NCBI GenBank assembly: GCA_020861055.1
Contig: JAJBTD010000178.1
Location: forward strand, 1 to 9,480
Source of the DNA: Clostridiales bacterium
Lineage (GTDB): Bacteria > Bacillota > Clostridia > Oscillospirales > Oscillospiraceae
DNA: 9,480 nt
Reading direction: 5' to 3'
Made by a program: the position numbers and the translations under genes. This document shows, one piece after another, positions 1 through 7,358 of this stretch. Numbering within the stretch: the stretch's first letter is position 1; every line of letters begins with the position of its first letter. Below the pieces are notes generated by a model. That model worked only from the letters and a program-made list of their open reading frames with translations. It did no database searches and was not told where the DNA came from.

Positions 1-204
1 GATGGTCCCGCCCCGCGTCAGGATACCTGAAAAGTCCCCCTAGGTCATTTTTCGATAGCGACCGTAGATCAGGCCCTTATAGCCGTCCTCAAAGCCATAG
101 ATGACCGTCTCTCCCGCTTCAAACAGAGATTTCGCTACGCCTCGCATAGCGGCGTTGAGGGCCTGGCAGTCTCCGCCGCTGGTCAGCATTCCGATGGTCA
201 GCAC
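1..204 (-). pseudogene. pfkA: 6-phosphofructokinase 5' part, with in-frame TAG (cut by window edge)
   Basis: Reading the minus strand from GTG at 204 gives an N-terminus typical of phosphofructokinase, with MLTSGGDCQALNAAMRG (phosphate-donor-binding loop), then GYKGLIYG and DFSGILTRGGTI. The family phosphorylates fructose 6-phosphate in glycolysis with ATP or PPi; the residues that decide the donor lie beyond the window. Between RKMT and GDFSGIL the frame holds a TAG stop (40-42), while homology continues unbroken on both sides. There is no in-frame ATG upstream of the conserved start. The first in-frame candidate is GTG at 202-204, 12 nt after GGAAGG. An ATG at 210-212 is out of frame by one base, so a small deletion at the start is possible. 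The gene follows ppk1 by 22 bp on the same strand. It may be a decaying pseudogene, or the TAG may be a sequence error. The family call is secure; the pseudogene call is less so. Confidence 0.72.
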
Positions 205-226
205 TTGTGCATCTGTCCTTCCTGTG

Positions 227-2290
227 TCATTTTACCCGTCCTGCCTCCGCTGCCTGATAGGCCTCCTCATAAAACAGCTCCTGGGAGTTCAGGGGCGTCT
301 TGTTGATACAGCGGTGGGTGTAGCTGCCGTCGCTGAGCAGCTGCCGCCCCTTTTCGTCGTCCCGCATAATGGTGTCAAAGATGTGCCGCAGCCGGGCCTT
401 CAGGTCTTTGTCGTAGATGGGGGCCGCCACCTCCACCCGCCGCAGGGTATTGCGGGTCATGAAGTCGGCGGAGGCGATATAGATCCGCTCCCGCTCTCCC
501 ACGCCGAAGCGGTAGATACGGGAGTGCTCCAGGAACCGCCCCACCACGCTGATGACGGTGATATGGTCGGTATAGCCCTCGATCCCCGGCCTCAGACAGC
601 AGATGCCCCGGACGATCAGTTCGATGCGGACCCCCGCCTGGGAGGCCTCGATGAGCTTATCGATGATCGTCTTGTCGGTGAGGGAGTTGATTTTAGCCCC
701 GATATAGGCCCGCTGTCCGGCCTTGGCATAGGCGATCTCCCGGTCCATCAGCTCCAGCACCCGATTTTGCAGGCAGTTGGGGGCGACCAGCAGATGCTCT
801 GTAGTCTCCAATGTCTCCTCGCAGGAGACGGCGTTGAAGATGCGGGCGGCCTCAGCGCCAATGCCCTGGTCGGCGGTCATCAGGCTCAGGTCGGTGTACT
901 GCTTTGCCGTCTTTTCGTTGTAGTTGCCGGTGCCGATCTGGGTCAGATAGCGCAGGCCATGGTCGGTATACCGGGTGATAAGACACAGCTTGGAGTGTAC
1001 CTTGTACTCCGGCAGACCGTAGCTCACCCGGCAGCCTGCGTCCTCCAGGCGGTGGGACATCTCGATGTTGTTCTCCTCGTCGAACCTGGCCCGGAGCTCC
1101 AGGAGGACGACCACCTCCTTGCCGTTTTCCGCCGCTTCGATCAGCTCCTCGATGACCTTGCTCCGGTCCGCCACCCGGTAGAGAGACATTTTGATGGAGA
1201 CGACGGTTTCATCCTCCGCCGCCTCGTGGAGCAGGCGGAGGAAGGGGCGCATACTCTCAAAGGGGTAGCTGAGCAGCACATCCTTCTCCTCGATCTGCTC
1301 GATGATGCTCCGCTTCATGTCCAGAGCGGGGGACATTCGGGGCGTCCGCCGCCGGTAAAACAGCTCCGGCTCCCCACGCAGCTGATCCTGGAGCTGAGAG
1401 ACAAAGGACAGGTCCAGGGGAGTGGTCACATGTATGATATGCTCCTCCCGGAATCCGATAAAGTCCGCCAGTGCCGCCCGGAGCTTCTCAGGCAGAGGCC
1501 GTGACACCTCCAGCCGCACCGGGCTGAGACGGCGGCGCTGGCGAATCAGCTGCTCCATATTGTCCCGATAGTCCAGATCCTCGTCGATGGCGGTGATGGA
1601 GTCCAGGTCGGCGTTCCGGGTGACCCGCATGATCGCCTTTTCCTCCACCGTGTAGCGGTGGAACAGCTTGCCGACGAAGTGGAGGATCAGCTCCTCCCGG
1701 AGCATGAACGTTCCCGGACGGCTGGGTACGGGGATCAGACGAGGCACCACTCCGTCAGTGCAGGGGACGATGCCCACACGGGTCTTGCCGTTTTTAGAGG
1801 ACAGCCGAGCCACAGCGCAGAGCTGCTTGTTGTGCAGGAAAGGGAAGGGCTGCTGCCGGGTGATGACCATGGGGGAGAGGAAGGGGGCGATCTGCCGGTC
1901 AAACAGTTCCTCCAGCAGTTCTCCGTCCTCCAGGGAGAGACGGTCAAAGTTTACCAGCCGGACGCCGTGAGGCTCCAGCTCTCCCATGAGCCGGGTATAG
2001 ACCCGCCCCTTCTTGTCCTCCAGCTCCTGTACCAGCGCCAGGATGGCCTCCACCTGCTCGGCGCTGGTCATCCCGGTCTTGTTGTCCCTCATGGGCTCGC
2101 TGGCGTGCATATGGGTCATCAAAGTGCCCACTCGAACCATAAAAAACTCGTCCAGATTGTTCTGAAAAATAGCGGCAAAGCTCAACCGTTCCGCAAGCGG
2201 CACCCGGGGATTCCCTGCCTCGTCCAGCACTCGCTCGTTAAACCGCAGCCATGACAGCTCCCGGTTGGTATAGCACGCTCTCTGTTCCAT
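227..2290 (-). CDS. ppk1: Polyphosphate kinase 1
   Basis: The 687-residue product is a full-length PPK1, which reversibly transfers the gamma-phosphate of ATP onto a growing inorganic polyphosphate chain. The N-terminal domain has RELSWLRFNERV (10-21) and NLDEFFMVRV (45-54). The two catalytic phospholipase-D-like domains follow. The histidine that becomes phosphorylated is H432 in YKVHSK, followed by GTGNYNEKTAKQYTD (453-467). The second conserved histidine is H589 in FLEHSR. Arginines in KMSLYRVA (R372) and ELRARFDE (R402) match the phosphate-binding positions of the family. The C-terminus has ASADFMTRN and RRVEV. The ATG at 2290 is preceded by GAGG with a 6-nt gap, and by a second GAGGAG slightly further out. 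The pfk-like gene starts 22 bp after the stop, so the two may be co-transcribed. I see no clear promoter in the upstream gap. All family landmarks are present, so the protein should be active. Confidence 0.97.
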   Translation of the reverse strand: MEQRACYTNRELSWLRFNERVLDEAGNPRVPLAERLSFAAIFQNNLDEFFMVRVGTLMTHMHASEPMRDNKTGMTSAEQVEAILALVQELEDKKGRVYTRLMGELEPHGVRLVNFDRLSLEDGELLEELFDRQIAPFLSPMVITRQQPFPFLHNKQLCAVARLSSKNGKTRVGIVPCTDGVVPRLIPVPSRPGTFMLREELILHFVGKLFHRYTVEEKAIMRVTRNADLDSITAIDEDLDYRDNMEQLIRQRRRLSPVRLEVSRPLPEKLRAALADFIGFREEHIIHVTTPLDLSFVSQLQDQLRGEPELFYRRRTPRMSPALDMKRSIIEQIEEKDVLLSYPFESMRPFLRLLHEAAEDETVVSIKMSLYRVADRSKVIEELIEAAENGKEVVVLLELRARFDEENNIEMSHRLEDAGCRVSYGLPEYKVHSKLCLITRYTDHGLRYLTQIGTGNYNEKTAKQYTDLSLMTADQGIGAEAARIFNAVSCEETLETTEHLLVAPNCLQNRVLELMDREIAYAKAGQRAYIGAKINSLTDKTIIDKLIEASQAGVRIELIVRGICCLRPGIEGYTDHITVISVVGRFLEHSRIYRFGVGERERIYIASADFMTRNTLRRVEVAAPIYDKDLKARLRHIFDTIMRDDEKGRQLLSDGSYTHRCINKTPLNSQELFYEEAYQAAEAGRVK

Positions 2291-2525
2291 AAAATGCCTC
2301 GCTCCTCATCTCATTCTAGTACTGCGCCTTTACGGAGAATCGCCTGCCAAGGCGCCTCAGGGGTCGGGACGCTCTGTATATGCAGTTTACGACTTTGCGG
2401 GGGCTTTGATACCGAACAGAGCAAATCTTCGACCGCTCTCATTTTACAACGAAGCGTCGAGAATAACAACAGGATGGGTAAAAAAGTGATGTAAAATTAT
2501 CGAAAAGAGTTTGTAAAGTTGTAAA

Positions 2526-2563
2526 GTAAAAAACAGGCAGAAGCCGCAAAGCTTCTGCCTGTT
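2526..2563 (-). terminator. Rho-independent terminator of the tRNA-Arg gene
   Basis: A perfect 13-bp stem (2532-2544 with 2551-2563) with a 6-nt loop is followed on the minus strand by a run of six T and then ACTTTAC. It starts 9 nt beyond the 3' end of the tRNA and should separate tRNA transcription from ppk1 on the same strand. The T tract lies on the minus side only. Confidence 0.9.
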
Positions 2564-2572
2564 GCCTGTTGA

Positions 2573-2645
2573 TACGCCCGAAGGGACTCGAACCCCCAGT
2601 AACCAGAACCGGAATCTGGTGCCTTATCCATTAGACCACGGGCGC
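2573..2645 (-). tRNA. tRNA-Arg (anticodon CCG)
   Basis: The minus strand folds into a complete 73-nt cloverleaf. The acceptor is GCGCCCG paired with CGGGCGT (G1 with U72 is a wobble), and the discriminator base is A. The D arm is GTCT/AGGC, the anticodon stem is CCAGA/TCTGG, and the 7-nt loop TTCCGGT places anticodon CCG at 2610-2612, which reads CGG. The T arm is GGGGG/CCCTT (two G-U pairs) with loop TTCGAGT. CCA is not encoded; TCA follows the discriminator. The gene has its own promoter and terminator and so is a single-gene transcription unit. Confidence 0.96.
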
Positions 2646-2678
2646 AAATAAACGGTGCGCTCTCTCAAGCGCCTAGTT

Positions 2679-2707
2679 ATTATACCAACTCCCTCCCAAA
2701 TTGTAAA
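2679..2707 (-). promoter_or_regulatory. Sigma-A promoter of tRNA-Arg
   Basis: The minus strand shows TTTACA (2702-2707, -35) and a perfect TATAAT (2679-2684, -10) separated by exactly 17 nt. Transcription would start near 2672, about 27 nt before the mature tRNA. This near-consensus strength is normal for stable RNA genes. Confidence 0.88.
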
Positions 2708-2737
2708 GGGGAAAAGACACAGATTTTCCCGGAAATC

Positions 2738-2766
2738 TTGTAAAAATTTCGGTTCCATGCTATACT
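2738..2766 (+). promoter_or_regulatory. Extended -10 promoter of the divIVA-like gene
   Basis: TTGTAA (2738-2743) and TATACT (2761-2766) are 17 nt apart, and a TG at 2758-2759 makes an extended -10. Transcription should start near 2773, leaving a leader of about 26 nt. This places the start of the next gene at 2799; the longer frame open from 2655 begins upstream of the promoter and would not be transcribed in full. Confidence 0.75.
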
Positions 2767-2798
2767 GGCTTCCAGACAGAGAGAAGGAGGACATCCGT

Positions 2799-3530
2799 AT
2801 GGAGCAGAACAATTCCTTCCGCACAGCCGGGTTTGGAGGCTTCCACCGTCAGGATGTGCTGGATTACATTGAACGCACCGCAAAGGAGCACGCCCAGGAG
2901 AAGGAGCGCCTGAACGCCCAGCTGGAGGCTGCCCGTAAGGACGCCCAGGCCGCAGAGGCGGAGCTGCCGGAGCTGCGGCAGCAGCTGGAGGCGGCTAACG
3001 CCAGGGCAGAGGCCCTGGAGGCGGAGAATGCGTCTCTCCAGGACCAGCTGGACTCCCTGCTGACGGACGGACAGTCTGCTCAGGAGCTGAAGGACCAGGC
3101 GGAGGGCTATCGGCGGTTGAAGGATGACTTTGCCAGCATCGAGCTGGAGGCCCGCCGCCGGGCCTCTGTCCTGCTGGAGACGGCCAAGATCGAGGCGGAG
3201 ACGATCGTATCCCAGGCCAAAGCGAAGGAGACGGAGCTGCTGGCCCAGGCCAACGATCGGGCGGAGTCCGTCCAGGAGCTGGCCCGGCAGGAGGCGGAGC
3301 GCACCCTTGCCCAGGCCGCAGACGAGACGGAGCATATCAAGGCGGAGCTGCGGCAGCTGATGTCCCGGACGAGACAGGACTTCGTCACCGCCTCTGACGA
3401 ACTGAAAAACAGCCTCACCGGCACTCTTCGGGATGTGGACGCCTTGCGCCAGGATCTGTCCTGCCTGAGCCATACCTTTGAGGAGAATGCCCAGGCAGTG
3501 GAGAATCTGTGTGAGGAGGGGGAGCAGTGA
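2799..3530 (+). CDS. DivIVA-domain coiled-coil protein
   Basis: The 243-residue cytoplasmic protein begins with a DivIVA-type N-terminal segment, FRTAGFGGFHRQDVLDYIE (7-25). In this family that segment binds curved membrane at the septum or poles. The rest is a long charged coiled coil, rich in Ala, Glu, Gln and Arg, running from about residue 28 to 185. A less regular tail (about 186-243) contains LKNSLTGTLRDVDALRQDL. It has no signal peptide or membrane helix. The ATG at 2799 is chosen because AGGAGG (2785-2790) sits 8 nt upstream, a promoter lies just before it, and the DivIVA segment starts 6 residues in. Family members act in division-site placement, polar organisation or wall growth; the specific role here is unknown. 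Its stop overlaps the start of the hydro-lyase gene by 4 nt, so the two are probably translated together. The family call is good; it is not necessarily the DivIVA orthologue itself. Confidence 0.8.
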   Translation: MEQNNSFRTAGFGGFHRQDVLDYIERTAKEHAQEKERLNAQLEAARKDAQAAEAELPELRQQLEAANARAEALEAENASLQDQLDSLLTDGQSAQELKDQAEGYRRLKDDFASIELEARRRASVLLETAKIEAETIVSQAKAKETELLAQANDRAESVQELARQEAERTLAQAADETEHIKAELRQLMSRTRQDFVTASDELKNSLTGTLRDVDALRQDLSCLSHTFEENAQAVENLCEEGEQ

Positions 3531-4090
3531 GCGCGCCCCAGACCTACTGCCTGAACACAGAGCAGCTGCGGGAGACGGCCCCTCAGCTCCGGGCGGGAGA
3601 TCGGGTCATCCTCAGCGGGACGATCTACACCGCCAGGGACGCGGCCCACAAGCGCATCTTTGCCATGCTGGACGAGGGAAAGCAGCCCCCCTTTCCCATC
3701 CGGGACGCCGTCATCTACTATGCCGGGCCTACCCCTGCCCAACAGGGGATGGCGGTAGGGGCCTGCGGCCCCACCACCTCCAGCCGGATGAACGGCTTCG
3801 CCCCCCGGCTGCTGGACCTGGGGCTGGCGGGCATCATCGGCAAGGGCCAGATGGACGACCAGGTTCGGGCGGCCATCGTCCGCAACGGGGCCTGCTACTT
3901 TGCCGCCGTGGGGGGCGCCGGGGCGCTAATCGCCCGGTGCATCCAGAGGGCGGAGGTCATCGCCTTCGACGACCTGGGCTGTGAGTCGGTGAAACGGATG
4001 ACCGTTCAGAATTTCCCCCTCACTGTGGCTATGGACGCCGCGGGAAACAGCCTCTACGAGACGGGACGGGAGGCCTACCGTATTCAGTGA
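3527..4090 (+). CDS. Fumarate hydratase class I / L-tartrate dehydratase beta subunit
   Basis: The 187-residue product matches the beta subunit of the two-subunit class I fumarate hydratase/tartrate dehydratase family, the same fold as the C-terminal domain of one-chain FumA. Landmarks are LSGTIYTARDAAHKR (29-43), YYAGPTPAQQG (64-74), GPTTSSRMN (81-89), GKGQM (105-109) and VGGAGALIARCI (128-139). The family interconverts fumarate and malate, or dehydrates tartrate, through an iron-sulfur cluster held by the alpha subunit. No alpha-subunit gene is in the window, so the partner must be encoded elsewhere if the enzyme is functional. The GTG start at 3527 overlaps the previous stop (GTGA) and has AGGAGG (3514-3519) 7 nt upstream, which favours translational coupling. 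Fumarate versus tartrate specificity cannot be read from this subunit alone. The gene ends at a bidirectional hairpin. Confidence 0.9.
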   Translation: MSAPQTYCLNTEQLRETAPQLRAGDRVILSGTIYTARDAAHKRIFAMLDEGKQPPFPIRDAVIYYAGPTPAQQGMAVGACGPTTSSRMNGFAPRLLDLGLAGIIGKGQMDDQVRAAIVRNGACYFAAVGGAGALIARCIQRAEVIAFDDLGCESVKRMTVQNFPLTVAMDAAGNSLYETGREAYRIQ

Positions 4091-4100
4091 ATGACAAAAC

Positions 4101-4133
4101 CGCTCCGCTGTCCGAACTCTGGACAGCGGAGCG
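4101..4133. terminator. Bidirectional hairpin terminator between convergent operons
   Basis: A perfect 13-bp GC-rich stem (4101-4113 with 4121-4133) has a 7-nt loop. It lies 10 bp past the hydro-lyase stop (plus strand) and 28 bp past the etfA stop (minus strand). On the minus strand it is followed by GTTTTG, on the plus strand by ACTTTCATTTT. The short T tracts on both sides fit a shared terminator, with moderate rather than strong U runs. Confidence 0.82.
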
Positions 4134-4161
4134 ACTTTCATTTTGCGTGTAGACAGCAGCC

Positions 4162-5271
4162 TCACCGGGCGGCCTTGACGGCCTTGATCTCGGAGATGAG
4201 CTGGGGGACGACCTTGAACAGATCGCCTACGATGCCGTAGGTGGCGACGCCGAAGATGGGCGCGCTCTCGTTCTTGTTGACGGCGATGATGGTCTCGGAG
4301 TCCTGCATACCGGCGGTGTGCTGGATGGCGCCGGAGATGCCCAGGGCCACATAGATCCGGGGATGGACCGTCTTGCCGGTCTGGCCCACCTGATGATCGT
4401 TGGAGATCCAGCCCGCGTCCACCACGGCGCGGGAGGCGCCTACCACGCCGCCCAGAACGCCGGCCAGCTCCTCGGCCAGGGCGATGCCCTTCTTGGGGTC
4501 GGAGCTGATGCCGCGGCCCACGGAGACGATGACGTCGGCCCCGATGAGATCGACCATCTTCTCAGCGGTCTTTTTGATCTCCAGGATCTCCACGCCGATG
4601 TCCTCCGGCTTCAGATCCACGGTCACGTTCTCCACCACGACCTTAGCGGCAGCGGCCTCGTCAAAGGCCTGGGTCTGCATGACGCCGGGGCGGACGGTGG
4701 ACATCTGGGGACGGAACCGGGGGCAGATGATGGTGGCCATCAGGTGGCCGCCGAAGGCGGGACGGGTCATCTTCAGGTTGCGGTCCTCATAGTCGAACTT
4801 CTGCTTGGACAGGTCCAGGGAGGAGGACTCCTTGAGGAACTCCACATACTTGCCGGGGTCGATGTCCAGCCCGGTGCAGTCGGCGGTCAGGCCGGTGTGG
4901 AGACGGGCGGCGCAGCGGGGGCCCAGGTCACGGCCCAGGTTGGTGGCCCCGATGAGGACGATCTCCGGCTTCTTCTCCACCACCAGGTCGCACAGCACCT
5001 TGGCATAGCCGTCGGTGGTGTAGTCCTTGAGCAGAGGGCTGTCGCAGTAGTACACCCGGTCAGCACCATAGCCGCCCAAGGCCTTGATATAGTTCTCGTT
5101 GACGTTGCTGCCCAGCACCACGCCGCACAGCTCCACGCCGATGTCGTCGGCCAGCTTGCGGCCCTCGCTCAGCAGCTGATAGCTGATCGACTGGAGCACG
5201 CCGTCCCGCTGCTCGCAGAACACCCAGACGCCGTGGAATGCGGCGGTATCCGTGAAATTGTAGTCAGACAT
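4162..5271 (-). CDS. etfA: Electron transfer flavoprotein alpha subunit (butyryl-CoA dehydrogenase partner)
   Basis: The 369-residue EtfA partners EtfB and Bcd, passing electrons from NADH towards crotonyl-CoA and ferredoxin. The N-terminal Rossmann-like half includes GATNLGRDLGPRCAARL (108-124). The C-terminal FAD-binding domain shows VGRGI (251-255), ASRAVVDAGW (279-288), GQTGKTVHP (296-304), ALGISGAIQHTAGM (309-322), NKN (332-334) and YGIVGDL (345-351). It is longer than the roughly 335 residues usual in clostridia. The extra length comes from a short N-terminal extension and about 20 residues near 144-166, just before MTRPAFGGHLMATI. The ATG at 5271 has AGGAG 8 nt upstream and lies 16 nt after the etfB stop. 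It is the last gene of the operon and ends before a hairpin terminator. The bifurcating role is inferred from operon context and family, not from a tested residue. Confidence 0.95.
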   Translation of the reverse strand: MSDYNFTDTAAFHGVWVFCEQRDGVLQSISYQLLSEGRKLADDIGVELCGVVLGSNVNENYIKALGGYGADRVYYCDSPLLKDYTTDGYAKVLCDLVVEKKPEIVLIGATNLGRDLGPRCAARLHTGLTADCTGLDIDPGKYVEFLKESSSLDLSKQKFDYEDRNLKMTRPAFGGHLMATIICPRFRPQMSTVRPGVMQTQAFDEAAAAKVVVENVTVDLKPEDIGVEILEIKKTAEKMVDLIGADVIVSVGRGISSDPKKGIALAEELAGVLGGVVGASRAVVDAGWISNDHQVGQTGKTVHPRIYVALGISGAIQHTAGMQDSETIIAVNKNESAPIFGVATYGIVGDLFKVVPQLISEIKAVKAAR

Positions 5272-5287
5272 GATTGTCGCTCCTCTC

Positions 5288-6076
5288 TCAGATCAGATGC
5301 TTGTCGTTCAGGATGCCCACCAGCTGACCGGCGTTCTCCAGCATGGTGCCCGCCCCCTTCTGGGGAGGGGTGAAGGACTTGAACACGTTGGTGGGGGAGC
5401 CCTTCAGGCCGATGGTGTCCACCTCGATGAGGGGGTCGTCCTTCAGCGCCTCGTAGTCAAAGACCTCCAAAGGCTTGCTGTAGCACTCGAAGATACCGCC
5501 CACGGACATATACCGGGGAGTGGTCAGCTCCTTGACGCAGGTGATGAGGCAGGGCGTCTTGACCTTGAGGAGCATATAGCCGCCCTCCAGCAGGCGCTTG
5601 ACCACCAGAGAGCCGTCCTCCTGCTGCTCGATACCGGCGGCATAGGTCACCTGGGGCAGATGTAGCTTCTCTGCGATCTGGGGGCCCACCTGGGCGGTGT
5701 CACCGTCGATGGCCTGACGGCCGCAGAACACCACGTCGCCCTCGTCCACGCCGATTTTGTTGACGGCGGCGGCCAGGATCTGAGAGGTGGCAAAGGTATC
5801 GGAGCCGCCGAACTCCCGGCCGGAGACCAGCACCGCCCGGTCAGCGCCCATGGCCAGCAGCTCACGGAGCATCCCCTCCGCGGTGAAGGGACCCATGGAG
5901 ACGACAACCACCTCGCAGCCGGTCTTGTCCTTGAGATGGAGGGCGGCCTCCACGGCGGTCAGGTCGTCGGGGTTGGTGATGGTAGCCATAGAGGCGCGGT
6001 CCAGGGTGCCGTCCGGCTTGACGGCCACCTTGCCGGAGGTATCGGGTACCTGCTTGACACAAACAATCGCTTTCAT
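5288..6076 (-). CDS. etfB: Electron transfer flavoprotein beta subunit, bifurcating type
   Basis: The 262-residue EtfB is the small subunit of the Etf complex. In clostridial butyrate synthesis this complex oxidises NADH and splits electrons between ferredoxin and the Bcd-bound crotonyl-CoA. The start MKAIVCVKQVPDTS is typical. Further landmarks are GREFGGSDTFATSQILA (86-102), CGRQAIDGDTAQVGP (118-132, the nucleotide-binding stretch conserved in clostridial Bcd-linked EtfB) and the EtfB signature region near VKRLLEGGY and VKTPCLITC (159-180). Length matches the family (about 260). The ATG at 6076 has AGGAGG 11 nt upstream, a somewhat long gap, and that ribosome site contains the bcd stop codon. 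The etfA start follows its stop by 16 nt. Tight spacing with bcd and etfA fits the need for matched subunit amounts. Confidence 0.96.
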   Translation of the reverse strand: MKAIVCVKQVPDTSGKVAVKPDGTLDRASMATITNPDDLTAVEAALHLKDKTGCEVVVVSMGPFTAEGMLRELLAMGADRAVLVSGREFGGSDTFATSQILAAAVNKIGVDEGDVVFCGRQAIDGDTAQVGPQIAEKLHLPQVTYAAGIEQQEDGSLVVKRLLEGGYMLLKVKTPCLITCVKELTTPRYMSVGGIFECYSKPLEVFDYEALKDDPLIEVDTIGLKGSPTNVFKSFTPPQKGAGTMLENAGQLVGILNDKHLI

Positions 6077-6087
6077 TGTAACAACAC

Positions 6088-6092
6088 CCTCC

Positions 6093-6095
<3 letters not shown>
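6088..6095 (-). promoter_or_regulatory. etfB ribosome binding site fused to bcd stop codon
   Basis: On the minus strand the bcd stop TAA is the start of TAAGGAGG, the Shine-Dalgarno site of etfB, with the etfB ATG 11 nt after it. Ribosomes finishing bcd therefore occupy the etfB initiation region, which suggests translational coupling. Confidence 0.8.
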
Positions 6096-7268
<1,173 letters not shown>

Positions 7269-7297
7269 AAAGAGTCCTCCTAATATAATCTCCACAG

Positions 7298-7338
7298 TCC
7301 GAACCATGCAGCCGGTAAAGGCTGCATGGTCAGTCGGA
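7298..7338. repeat. Bulged inverted repeat (hairpin) in the hbd-bcd spacer
   Basis: An 11-bp perfect stem (7303-7313 with 7320-7330) with a 6-nt loop is extended by a 5-bp outer stem, TCCGA (7298-7302) with TCGGA (7334-7338), across a 3-nt bulge. The spacer is 90 nt in all. No T tract follows on the minus strand, so it is not a classical terminator. An mRNA processing or stability element is the likelier reading. Confidence 0.75.
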
Positions 7339-7358
7339 ATGATATGACGCGATGTGTC

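Noticed and set aside
40..42. Pyrrolysine or other amber recoding in the pfk gene
   Set aside because: No readthrough signal or pyl gene is visible, and phosphofructokinase is not a known pyrrolysine protein; pseudogene or sequence error is likelier.
101..1504. 467-codon plus-strand frame opposite ppk1, and similar long antisense frames opposite etfA (4318-5373), hbd (7326-8315), crt (8393-9202) and bcd (6654-7283)
   Set aside because: They lie fully opposite genes with complete family motifs, have the Val/Gly/His/Leu-rich make-up of antisense translation of GC-rich codons, and show no recognisable domain or own ribosome site.
2294..2494. 66-codon plus-strand frame in the ppk1-tRNA gap
   Set aside because: No ribosome site, domain or protein-like composition, and it covers the region where ppk1 regulatory sequence is expected.
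2291..2525. ppk1 promoter candidates such as TTACAA-N17-GATAAT on the minus strand
   Set aside because: Weak -35 match and no supporting context; not distinguishable from chance in this AT-rich gap.
2655..2798. 48-codon N-terminal extension of the DivIVA-like gene
   Set aside because: It starts upstream of the predicted promoter and its start site, while AGGAGG and the conserved N-terminus support 2799.
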